Part shown: in pieces, positions 6,793-13,033 of the stretch
How the letters are laid out: each line of letters begins with the position of its first letter
How positions within the stretch are numbered: position 1 is the first letter of the stretch
Origin: Caulobacteraceae bacterium
GTDB taxonomy: Bacteria > Pseudomonadota > Alphaproteobacteria > Caulobacterales > Caulobacteraceae
DNA length: 13,100 nucleotides
Assembly (NCBI GenBank): GCA_947501315.1
Contig: CANMXH010000050.1
Coordinates: 1 to 13,100 of the forward strand
Direction of reading: 5' to 3'
Program-made: the position numbers and the translations under genes
The notes under the pieces: generated by a model
What the model was told of the DNA's origin: nothing
What the model saw: only the letters and a program-made list of their open reading frames with translations
Database searches by the model: none

Positions 6793-7059
6793 TCAGCTCG
6801 CCGACGTCCAGAGCAGGATGCCGATGACGAACGACAGAATGCCGAGGGCTTCGGCCAGGGCCGCGCCGACGAACAGGTTGCCGATTTGCGACCCGGCCGC
6901 CGACGGATTGCGCAGGGCACCCGACAGGAAGTTGCCGAAGATGTTGCCGACGCCGATGCCGGCACCGATCATGCCGGTCATGGCCAGGCCGGCGCCGATG
7001 GCGTTGCCGGCCGAGACGATGGCGGCGGCGTTGGCGGCGGCGATTTGCGGATCAACCAT
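6793..7059 (-). CDS. atpE: F0 ATP synthase subunit c (proton-carrying ring)
   Basis: Subunit c forms the membrane ring that turns as each copy is protonated and deprotonated. The 88-residue protein is a two-helix hairpin: helix 1 carries the glycine motif GAGIGVG (32-38), the polar loop has RNPSA (50-54), and helix 2 carries the ion-binding Glu E70 in GAALAEALGI. The Na+-type ligand pattern is not obvious, so protons are the likely ion. It is slightly longer than the usual 74-80 residues because of an Ala-rich N-terminal extension; no later Met would leave helix 1 intact, and AGGA nine bases before this ATG supports the start. The hairpin downstream may help produce the high copy number needed. 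Confidence 0.96.
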   Translation of the reverse strand: MVDPQIAAANAAAIVSAGNAIGAGLAMTGMIGAGIGVGNIFGNFLSGALRNPSAAGSQIGNLFVGAALAEALGILSFVIGILLWTSAS

Positions 7060-7106
7060 GGTGTTCAGTCCTGTGAGAGTTGGTTGGTTGGAGAAAAACG
7101 GGTGGC

Positions 7107-7898
7107 TTAGTGATGGTCGCCGAGATTGACCACGTCATTCAGATAGACGCAGGTCAGGACGGCGAAGACGAAGGCCTGGAGGAAGGCCACGAGAAATTCG
7201 AGCGCGGTCAGGGCGGTGACCAAGCTGAGCGAGAGCGCCGCGCCCGGAAGGCCCAGAAGGCCCAGGCCGCCGGCGGCGGCCATGCCGCCCAGCGTCACGA
7301 CGAAGCCGGCGAAGACCTTCAGGGCGACGTGGCCGCCCATCATGTTGCCGAACAGACGAAGGGTGAGGGTCAGGGGGCGCAGCAGGAAGGAGAAGAACTC
7401 GATCAGGCCGACCACCGGGCGCATCAGGAGGGGCGCACCGGTCGGCCAGAACAGGCCGAGGAACTTGAACCCGTTCTTCATGATCCCGATCACCACGACC
7501 AGGGCGAAGGTGATCACGCCGAAGGTGGCGGTCACGGCAAGCTGCGAGGTCGCCGTGAAGCTGAGGAACATGCCCAGCAGGTTCATGGCGAGGATGAAGG
7601 TGAAGACGGTGAAGACGAACGGGAAATATTTCTTGCCGTCATGACCGATGATGGAGTTGGCGATGTCGTCGATCATGCCGAACAGCGTCTCGCCCGCAGC
7701 CTGACCACGGCCCGGAACCACCTTGGCACCCGCCGTCACCAACTGGAAGAAGCCGACGACCAGCAGGAAGGCGATGGTCATCGCAAGATGCGAATTGGTG
7801 AAGGCCAGGTGCACCGTGCCGACGACGGGCAGGGTCACTTCGCCGAAGTCGAGACCCGGCAGGGGGGTAACCTGGAACTGGTGTAGCGGATCGGCCAT
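7107..7898 (-). CDS. atpB: F0 ATP synthase subunit a (proton channel)
   Basis: Subunit a holds the two proton half-channels next to the c ring. With the start MADPLHQFQVTPLPGLDFG the protein has 263 residues. It has several hydrophobic segments (about 33-55, 92-114, 120-140, 195-220, 225-255) and the signature LRPLTLTLRLFGNMMGGH, in which R181 is the essential Arg facing the c-ring carboxylate. The segment ALEFLVAFLQAFVFAVLTCVYLNDV near the C-terminus carries the conserved Gln (Q241). The frame stays open upstream to a possible start at 7955, but that would overlap atpI by 50 bases; 7898 leaves a 7-base gap and gives the usual N-terminus. Confidence 0.95.
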   Translation of the reverse strand: MADPLHQFQVTPLPGLDFGEVTLPVVGTVHLAFTNSHLAMTIAFLLVVGFFQLVTAGAKVVPGRGQAAGETLFGMIDDIANSIIGHDGKKYFPFVFTVFTFILAMNLLGMFLSFTATSQLAVTATFGVITFALVVVIGIMKNGFKFLGLFWPTGAPLLMRPVVGLIEFFSFLLRPLTLTLRLFGNMMGGHVALKVFAGFVVTLGGMAAAGGLGLLGLPGAALSLSLVTALTALEFLVAFLQAFVFAVLTCVYLNDVVNLGDHH

Positions 7899-7905
7899 CG
7901 GGCGA

Positions 7906-8265
7906 TCAGACTCCCTGGTCTTCGTCGTCAAAGGGAACCGACTCTGGCTCCCCATACTGTTTTGCCTCAGCCATCAGACGTTGCGCCGTGCGCCACGCCA
8001 TCCACACCGAAACGGCGAAGCCCAGAAGGACCCCACCAATGATTCCCCAAGGCGTCGTGCCGGCGAACCGGTCGATGCCGAACCCGATCGCCAGACCGAC
8101 GAAGACGCCGCCGAACAGATCGGCAAGGATCTTCCAGGCCTGCGACGCTGCCGCCTGACCCGCCGCCTCGTGAGAGATCTGCCGGGCGGTGCGCGCCTCC
8201 AGATCGGATGCGCTGGTATGAAGGCGTTTGATCGCCTCTTCGCGCGATTCCGGTGGCAGGGACAT
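7906..8265 (-). CDS. atpI: ATP synthase protein I (AtpI/AtpZ-type F0 assembly factor)
   Basis: AtpI-type proteins head many atp operons; they assist c-ring assembly and have been linked to Mg2+ supply, but are not part of the final enzyme. The 119-residue product has a polar, helical N-terminus (1-45) and two membrane helices: LADLFGGVFVGLAIGFGID (about 48-65, with small-residue GxxxG spacing and a terminal Asp) and WGIIGGVLLGFAVSVWMA (73-90). It ends in an acidic tail. This fits the short two-helix AtpZ-like branch rather than the four-helix E. coli AtpI. The ATG at 8265 has GAGG six bases upstream; the frame is open to 8379, but that extension has low-complexity Arg-rich sequence unlike the family and covers the candidate promoter. 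Confidence 0.85.
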   Translation of the reverse strand: MSLPPESREEAIKRLHTSASDLEARTARQISHEAAGQAAASQAWKILADLFGGVFVGLAIGFGIDRFAGTTPWGIIGGVLLGFAVSVWMAWRTAQRLMAEAKQYGEPESVPFDDEDQGV

Positions 8266-8334
8266 AGGGGCCTCAGCGCCTCTCCGCTGACGTCGAAAGA
8301 CGGGCGTCGAGGAGGGTCTGAATTCGGCGCGGAA

Positions 8335-8361
8335 CCTATAGGCGGGACCCGGTTTGGTCAA
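8335..8361 (-). promoter_or_regulatory. Candidate promoter of the atp F0 operon
   Basis: On the - strand TTGACC (8361-8356) is followed after 14-15 bases by CTATAG/TATAGG (8341-8335). This matches the Caulobacter housekeeping layout TTGAC, N10-14, GCTANA fairly well. Transcription would start near 8328, leaving about 60 untranslated bases before the atpI ATG at 8265. The -10 box overlaps the stop codon of the small upstream gene. The boxes are seen; their activity is inferred. Confidence 0.5.
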
Positions 8362-8632
8362 GGCGGTCCTCCGACTCATTAGTCTTTTGATATCTCAGAG
8401 GATTGTTGCGTCCGTACCGGGGTGTGACGTTATGTTCGTTCGTCCAGATCAGGGGCAGGCCGATGGAGGGGCGGCCGAGGGCGCGCTCGCGTTGCCGGGC
8501 TTGCCACTTCTTCTTGATGAAGACCCGGCGCAGGCCGCGAATCCGGCGATCGAGATCTTCGATCATCCGGGCGCGTTCGCGGGGTGACATCTCTGGCCCG
8601 GGGTCGGGACGGGGTGGACGGGCTTTGGGCAT
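8336..8632 (-). CDS. Small basic conserved-looking hypothetical protein
   Basis: I do not recognise a domain. The 98-residue product starts MPKARPPRPDPGPEMSPRER, followed by a strongly basic helical stretch (about 16-52, rich in Arg/Lys, including GLRRVFIKKKWQARQRERA) and a more distinctive tail, LGRPSIGLPLIWTNEHNVTP then RYGRNNPLRYQ. The dense positive charge could suit nucleic acid or ribosome binding, but this is a guess. The ATG at 8632 is favoured because GGAAG lies six bases upstream; the frame continues to 8908, but that part is low-complexity repeat sequence. A second Met at 8590 is possible. The gene lies 70 bases ahead of atpI on the same strand. The non-random tail and the good ribosome binding site argue for a real gene. 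Confidence 0.6.
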   Translation of the reverse strand: MPKARPPRPDPGPEMSPRERARMIEDLDRRIRGLRRVFIKKKWQARQRERALGRPSIGLPLIWTNEHNVTPRYGRNNPLRYQKTNESEDRLDQTGSRL

Positions 8633-8654
8633 GCGGTCTTCCGATGGTTTTGAG

Positions 8655-8689
8655 GGTTGGTGGTTGGTGGTTGGTTGTTGGTGGCTGGC
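8655..8689. repeat. Heptad tandem repeat array 1 (GGTTGGT)
   Basis: Five consecutive 7-base units are visible on the + strand: GGTTGGT three times exactly, then TGTTGGT and GGCTGGC. The array lies 23 bases upstream of the start of the small gene at 8632. The spaced GG pairs could also fold as a two-layer G-quadruplex. Confidence 0.85.
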
Positions 8690-8742
8690 CGGCGCCGGTG
8701 GGGAGGGGGCCGCCTGCGCCGCCCTTCCGCGGACAGATGAGC

Positions 8743-8770
8743 AACCACTAGCCACTGGCCACTGGCCACC
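8743..8770. repeat. Heptad tandem repeat array 2, inverted relative to array 1
   Basis: Four 7-base units read AACCACT, AGCCACT, GGCCACT, GGCCACC on the + strand. On the - strand they read as AGTGGCC/AGTGGTT units, which differ from the TGGTTGG phase of array 1 by few bases. The two arrays are therefore related and face each other across 53 bases. Confidence 0.75.
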
Positions 8771-9280
8771 TTCCATCCATGCGTCTTCGCTCTCCGGCAT
8801 CGCTGCCGGAAAGGTCGGGGAGGGTGCGGGGCGGCCGGGCCTCGCCCGGTGCTGTTGTAGAGTTACCGTTTCGACGAAGCAGACCTGCCCCGCGCAGCCG
8901 TTTTCCACGCGCCCTCCGGCTGGCGGCCCTTGCTTCGGGCCTTACCGGATCATCCGTCGCGGACATTGCTGCCCGGGACGCGGGAGGGACATGGCACAGC
9001 CAGCGGTCCGCTCCATTGGCCCGCGGCGAGCAGGCAGACGCCATCCATCGACGTCTGCAAGGACCCCCGGAGTATCCATCCCCCGGGCTTCATCGCTCGA
9101 CCACAGCCCGCCGACATCGGGGCGCTGGATCCGACGCCCTCCCCACCGACGGGATGGGAGGAGTCTGGCACGGGCCCCGGCGCGGATGGTTTGTGACGCT
9201 GTAATTTTTGAAAGGCGAGCGGGATCAGTGGGTTGGCGGCGCGAGATATGCTGGCAATCGGCGGATTGGTAGCAGAGTGT
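8771..9280. other. About 500 bp without a recognised gene
   Basis: Open frames here are Arg/Pro/Gly-rich shadows of GC-rich DNA without recognisable motifs or good ribosome binding sites. I see no tRNA, SRP RNA, tmRNA or RNase P signature. Small inverted repeats are present: CCGGCA/TGCCGG (8794-8809), CCGGGC/GCCCGG (8835-8849) and GGCCC/GGGCC (8925-8941). A relatively AT-rich patch (TGTAATTTTTGAAA) lies at 9199-9212. It could hold the promoter of the small gene, an unrecognised RNA, or simply be spacer. Confidence 0.5.
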
Positions 9281-9433
9281 GTCTCCTCCCTGTTCGCGCA
9301 GCGAATGGGGAGGGGGACCATCCGAAGGATGGTGGAGGGGTAAGAAGGGCAGTGCGGCCGGTGCCCCTCCACCCTCCTTCGCCTCTGCGAGGCTTCGGAC
9401 GGTCCCCCTCCCCATCAGAGATGGGGAGGAGAC
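9281..9433. repeat. 153-bp palindromic intergenic repeat beside the dxs stop codon
   Basis: The ends are perfect 10-base inverted copies (GTCTCCTCCC 9281-9290, GGGAGGAGAC 9424-9433). Inside, 9306-9327 and 9393-9414 are inverted copies matching at 21 of 22 bases, and GGTGGAGGGG (9331-9340) matches CCCCTCCACC (9364-9373). Each end also folds on itself, for example CTCCCCATC/GATGGGGAG (9407-9427). There is no transposase and no clear target duplication. It looks like a REP/MITE-like dispersed element and ends six bases from the dxs stop, so it may also terminate dxs transcription. Confidence 0.85.
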
Positions 9434-9439
9434 GGGACT

Positions 9440-11350
9440 CTAGGCCCTGACCGCGCGCGTCGCCTCAACCCCGAGCGCCTGAAGCGCAGAGGCGGCGATG
9501 TGTTCGGCGTTGAGGCCGGCGGTGGCGTACATGGCGGCGGGATTGTCCTGGTCCTGGAAGACGTCAGGCAGGCACAGGGTGCGGATCTTCAGGCCCGCGT
9601 CGAGCGCGCCCTTGTCGGAGAGCAGCTGGAGCACGAAGGCACCGAAGCCACCCATGGCCCCCTCCTCCACCGTGATCAGGCATTCGTGCTCGCGCGCCAG
9701 ACGCAGGATCAGGTCGGCGTCCAGCGGCTTGGCGAAGCGGGCGTCGGCGACGGTGGCCGAGACGCCGCGGGCGGCCAGGGCCTCGGCGGCCTTGAGCGAT
9801 TCCTGCAGCCGGGTGCCGAGCGACAGGATGGCGACGGTCGTGCCCTCGCGGACGATTCGGCCCTTGCCGATCTCGAGCGGGGCGGCGAGCTCGGGAATCT
9901 CGACCCCGATGCCGTCGCCGCGCGGATAGCGGAAGGCCGAGGGGCGGTCGTCGATCTCGAGCGAGGTGGCGATCATGGCGGCGAGGTCGGCCTCGTCGGC
10001 GGCGGCCATCAACACCATACCGGGCAGGGCCCCCATGAAGCCGATGTCGAAGGATCCGGCATGGGTACAGCCGTCAGCCCCGACCAGACCGGCGCGGTCC
10101 ATGGCGAAGCGGACCGGCAGGGACTGGATGGCGACGTCGTGGACGACCTGGTCGTAGCCGCGCTGGAGGAAGGTCGAATAGATGGCGCAGACCGGCTTCA
10201 TCCCGTCGGCGGCGAGGCCGGCGGCAAAGGTGACGGCGTGCTGTTCGGCGATGCCGACGTCATAGGTACGGGCCGGAAAGGCCTGGCCGAACAGGTCGAG
10301 GCCGGTGCCGGAGGGCATGGCGGCGGTGATGGCGACGATGGTGGGGTCCAGCGCCGCCCGCTTGATCAGCTCGGTCCCGAACACCTTGGTATAGCTGGGG
10401 GCATTGGAGACGGATTTCGACTGCTGGCCCGAGACCACGTCGAATTTGGCGACCGCGTGCAGTTTGTCGGCGCTCGATTCGGCCGGGGCGTAGCCCTTGC
10501 CCTTCTGGGTCACGACATGGACCACCACCGGGCGGTCGGTGATGGCGGCGGCGTTCTTCAGGATGGGGACCAGGTTGTCCATGTCGTGCCCGTCGACCGG
10601 CCCGACGTAGTAGAAGCCCAGCTCCTCGAAGAAGGTGCCGCCGACGATCATGCCGCGGGCATATTCCTCGGCCTTGCGGGCGGCGTTGCGGAACGGGCGC
10701 GGCAGGTGTTCGGCGACCGATTTTCCGAACCGGCGGAAATTACGATAGGCGCCGCCGGAGACCTGTTTGGCCAGATAGGCGCTCATGCCGCCGACCGGCG
10801 GGGCGATCGACATGTCGTTGTCGTTGAGGATGACCATCAGCTGGCCATTGGTCGTCTCGGCGGCGTTGTTCATGGCCTCATAGGCCATGCCGGCGGACAT
10901 GGAGCCGTCACCGATCACGGCCACGACGCGGTTCTTTTCGCCCTTCTGGTCGCGGGCGGCGGCGAAGCCGAGGGCCGCGCTGATCGAGGTCGAGGCGTGG
11001 GCGGCGCCGAAGGGGTCGTATTCGCTCTCGGAACGTTTGGTGAAGCCGGACAGGCCGCCCGGCTGGCGCAGGGTGCGGATGCGGTCGCGGCGACCGGTCA
11101 GGATCTTGTGCGGATAGCACTGGTGGCCGACGTCCCAGATCAGGATGTCCTTCGGCGTTTCGAAGACATGGTGCAGGGCGACGGTCAGCTCGACCACGCC
11201 GAGGCCGGCCCCGAGGTGGCCGCCGGTGACGGAGACCGCATCAATGGTCTCGGCCCGCAGTTCGTCGGCCAGCTGGCGCAGCTGGGGGATGTCAAAACCG
11301 CGCGTGTCGGCGGGAAGGTGGACCTGGTCGAGCAGCGGGGTGTCGGGCAT
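9440..11350 (-). CDS. dxs: 1-deoxy-D-xylulose-5-phosphate synthase
   Basis: Dxs joins pyruvate and glyceraldehyde 3-phosphate, using thiamine diphosphate, to start the MEP isoprenoid pathway; the product also feeds thiamine and pyridoxal synthesis. The 636 residues are full length. Motifs: GGHLGAGLG (43-51) with active-site H45, WDVGHQCYPHKILTGRRD (72-89), the thiamine-diphosphate motif GDGSMSAGMAYEAMNNA (147-163) with NDNDM (176-180), DVGIAEQHAVTFAAGLA (364-380) with the proton-relay Glu E369, and DRAGLVGADGCTHAGSFD (418-435). The start MPDTPLLDQVHLPAD is family-like; a GTG nine bases further upstream (11359) sits closer to AAGGA and is a possible alternative. It lies downstream of ispA on the same strand, separated by a palindromic repeat. 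Confidence 0.96.
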   Translation of the reverse strand: MPDTPLLDQVHLPADTRGFDIPQLRQLADELRAETIDAVSVTGGHLGAGLGVVELTVALHHVFETPKDILIWDVGHQCYPHKILTGRRDRIRTLRQPGGLSGFTKRSESEYDPFGAAHASTSISAALGFAAARDQKGEKNRVVAVIGDGSMSAGMAYEAMNNAAETTNGQLMVILNDNDMSIAPPVGGMSAYLAKQVSGGAYRNFRRFGKSVAEHLPRPFRNAARKAEEYARGMIVGGTFFEELGFYYVGPVDGHDMDNLVPILKNAAAITDRPVVVHVVTQKGKGYAPAESSADKLHAVAKFDVVSGQQSKSVSNAPSYTKVFGTELIKRAALDPTIVAITAAMPSGTGLDLFGQAFPARTYDVGIAEQHAVTFAAGLAADGMKPVCAIYSTFLQRGYDQVVHDVAIQSLPVRFAMDRAGLVGADGCTHAGSFDIGFMGALPGMVLMAAADEADLAAMIATSLEIDDRPSAFRYPRGDGIGVEIPELAAPLEIGKGRIVREGTTVAILSLGTRLQESLKAAEALAARGVSATVADARFAKPLDADLILRLAREHECLITVEEGAMGGFGAFVLQLLSDKGALDAGLKIRTLCLPDVFQDQDNPAAMYATAGLNAEHIAASALQALGVEATRAVRA

Positions 11351-11384
11351 GAAACTCACGTGTTCCTTACGAAATCTTCTCTAC

Positions 11385-11519
11385 CCGTCATCCTCGGGCT
11401 TGTCCCGAGGATCAGATGTTCCCGCGCTCGGTGGCCGAATTGGGTCCGCGTTCAGAGAAGCCTTCGGATATCCAGCTGTTCCCAACCTCTGATCCTCGGG
11501 TCAAGCCCGAGGATGACGG
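11385..11519. repeat. 135-bp palindromic repeat between ispA and dxs
   Basis: The outer arms 11385-11416 and 11488-11519 are inverted copies matching at 31 of 32 bases. Each arm is itself a hairpin (ATCCTCGGG/CCCGAGGAT around CTTGT or its counterpart). The 71-base middle has no matching arms. Arms of the form GTCATCCTCGGGCTTG with CCCGAGGATCAGA are a familiar type of dispersed alphaproteobacterial repeat. It begins 7 bases after the ispA stop and ends 34 bases before the dxs start, so it will form a large structure in any ispA-dxs transcript. Confidence 0.88.
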
Positions 11520-11526
11520 CCTTGGC

Positions 11527-12399
11527 TCAGGACCGGCGCTGCAGGACATAATCTACACTGGCCTTGAGGATTTCGGCATCGGGGCCGAAAAGGTCGAGGT
11601 GGGCCCGGGCCTGATCGGCGAGATGCGCGACGCGATGCCGCGCCTGGTCCACGCCCAGCAGGGTGACGAAATTGGTCTTGCCGCGGGCGGCGTCCTTGTT
11701 GGCCGCCTTGCCCAGGATGTCCTCGTCGCCCTCGACATCCAGCAGGTCGTCGACGATCTGGTAGGCCAGCCCGATGTCATGGGCGAAGCTGATCAGGGCC
11801 TGACGGTGGACCTCGCGGGCGCCGGCGATGATCAGGGGTATCTCGAAGGCATAGGTGAACAGGGCCCCGGTCTTGAGCCGCTGCATCCGGGCCACGCCGC
11901 CGAGGTCGTCGCGGACGCCCAGCAGGTCGATCATCTGGCCACCGGCCATGCCGCGCGCACCGCTGGCCAGCGACAGGCGGGCGGCCAGTTCGCAGCGCAC
12001 AGCGGGGTCATCGTGGGTGTCCTCGTGCAGCAGGATGTCGAAGGCTGCGGTCTGCAGGGCGTCGCCGGCGAGGACGGCGGTGGCCTCGTCATAGGCCCTG
12101 TGCACGGTCGGACGGCCGCGGCGGACGTCGTCGTCGTCCATACAGGGCAGGTCGTCATGGACCAGGCTGTAGGCATGGACGCATTCCAGGGCACAGGCGG
12201 CGCGCAGCACCGGCCGCTCCTCGATGTCGAACAGATTGGCGGCCTCGAGGGCGAAGAAGGGACGCAACCGCTTGCCGGGGCCAAGGGCGGCATAGCGCAT
12301 GGCCTCCGTCAGGCGCGATTCCGGACCATCGGCGCGGGGCAGGAGTTCATCCAGGGCGACAGTGACCAGGTCGGCGATCTCGGCCACCCGGTCGATCAC
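11527..12399 (-). CDS. ispA: Polyprenyl (farnesyl) diphosphate synthase
   Basis: IspA condenses dimethylallyl and isopentenyl diphosphates to farnesyl diphosphate, precursor of quinone side chains and undecaprenyl phosphate. From the GTG at 12399 it has 290 residues. Motifs: GKRLRP (42-47), the first Asp-rich motif DDLPCMD (82-88), RRGRPTVH, GGQMIDLLG (153-161), LKTGALF and the second Asp-rich motif DDLLD (217-221). Tyr five residues before the first Asp-rich motif and its DDxxxxD form match bacterial FPP synthases such as E. coli IspA, so a C15 product is likely. There is no ATG before the conserved core. GTG 12399 gives an E. coli-like leader; CTG at 12438, overlapping the csaA stop and five bases after a perfect GGGAGG, would give 303 residues. 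Confidence 0.93.
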   Translation of the reverse strand: MIDRVAEIADLVTVALDELLPRADGPESRLTEAMRYAALGPGKRLRPFFALEAANLFDIEERPVLRAACALECVHAYSLVHDDLPCMDDDDVRRGRPTVHRAYDEATAVLAGDALQTAAFDILLHEDTHDDPAVRCELAARLSLASGARGMAGGQMIDLLGVRDDLGGVARMQRLKTGALFTYAFEIPLIIAGAREVHRQALISFAHDIGLAYQIVDDLLDVEGDEDILGKAANKDAARGKTNFVTLLGVDQARHRVAHLADQARAHLDLFGPDAEILKASVDYVLQRRS

Positions 12400-12434
12400 G
12401 CCCTGTTCCGGCGAGTTGGCGGCGAGGATCCGGT

Positions 12435-12785
12435 TCAGAACAGCCTCCCGCCGAGGGCGACCTCGCGGTCGACGCCGATCAGGACGACCTCGCCCGCCGC
12501 ATCGGGAAAGCCCAGGGTGAGGACCTCGGACATGAAGGGGCCGATCTGGCGCGGCGGAAAGTTGACGACGGCGGCGACCTTGCGGCCCAGCAGCTGGTCG
12601 CGGGTATAGTGGACGGTGATCTGGGCCGACGACTTCTTCACGCCGATGTCGGGGCCGAAATCTATGGTGAGCTTCCACGCCGGCTTGCGCGCCTCGGGGA
12701 AGGGATCGACGGCCAGCACCTGACCCACGCGGACATCGACCTTCATGAAGTCATCGAAGGCGATCTGCGCGGCGGGGGCCGGCAT
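12435..12785 (-). CDS. csaA: CsaA-like tRNA-binding domain protein
   Basis: The 116-residue protein is a stand-alone tRNA-binding OB-fold like Bacillus CsaA, which has been linked to chaperone and protein export functions and binds tRNA in vitro; its cellular role is still unclear. Family motifs run through the whole length: FDDFMKVDVRVGQV (10-23), FPEARKPAWKLTIDFG (29-44), KKSSAQIT (50-57) and VVNFPPRQIGPFMSEVLTLG (73-92), with a glycine-rich end GGRLF. The ATG shares one base with the TGA of xseB (TGATG), which indicates translational coupling. No function connects it obviously to exonuclease VII or isoprenoid synthesis; its position between xseB and ispA, often adjacent in other bacteria, looks like an insertion into an old pair. 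Confidence 0.93.
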   Translation of the reverse strand: MPAPAAQIAFDDFMKVDVRVGQVLAVDPFPEARKPAWKLTIDFGPDIGVKKSSAQITVHYTRDQLLGRKVAAVVNFPPRQIGPFMSEVLTLGFPDAAGEVVLIGVDREVALGGRLF

Positions 12786-13033
12786 CAGCTGAACCCGGCC
12801 GGTTCGACGCCCTTCGCCTGGCCGTCAGGGCCGACCACGATCTTCTCGACGCGGAGCTGGGCGGCCTTGAGGCGGTTCTCGCAATGCGCCTTGAGCCGCG
12901 CGCCCTCTTCATAGAGGGCGATGGACTCCTCAAGCGGGGCCTGGCCGGACTCGAGTTTGGAGACGATGGCCTCGAGACGCTGCAGGGCGTCCTCGAAGCT
13001 GAGGTCGGCGGGGATGGGGGCTGTTTCGGTCAT
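12785..13033 (-). CDS. xseB: Exodeoxyribonuclease VII small subunit
   Basis: XseB is the small, helical subunit of exonuclease VII; several copies bind the large subunit XseA, which degrades single-stranded DNA. The 82-residue product has the family hallmark LSFEDALQRLEAIVSKLESG (from residue 11), followed by PLEESIALYEEGARLKAHCENRLKAAQLRVEKI. The predicted structure is two long helices, as in known XseB, and the length is normal. ATG at 13033 is used; the GTG directly before it (13036) is an equally spaced alternative behind AGGG. xseA is not in the window. It appears to be the first gene of the xseB-csaA-ispA group. Confidence 0.94.
   Translation of the reverse strand: MTETAPIPADLSFEDALQRLEAIVSKLESGQAPLEESIALYEEGARLKAHCENRLKAAQLRVEKIVVGPDGQAKGVEPAGFS

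Noticed and set aside
8266..8379. Longer atpI start at 8379
   Set aside because: The extension is Arg-rich, lacks a family counterpart and covers the likely promoter and the end of the preceding gene.
8633..8908. N-terminal extension of the small gene to 8908
   Set aside because: It would translate the heptad repeats into low-complexity sequence; ATG 8632 has its own GGAAG site.
8403..9272. Long + strand open frame across the heptad arrays and the spacer
   Set aside because: Arg/Pro-rich translation, no ribosome binding site or recognisable motif, and it runs opposite the better-supported small gene.
8771..9280. tRNA or other known stable RNA in the spacer
   Set aside because: No T-arm motif with cloverleaf partners and no SRP, tmRNA or RNase P core sequence seen on either strand.
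9281..9433. CRISPR-like or insertion sequence origin for the palindrome
   Set aside because: There are no regularly spaced direct repeats and no transposase frame; nested inverted repeats fit a REP/MITE-like element better.
9500..11551. 683-codon + strand open frame opposite dxs
   Set aside because: Antisense to a complete dxs; the translation is Gly/Asp/Val-rich low complexity without domain features.
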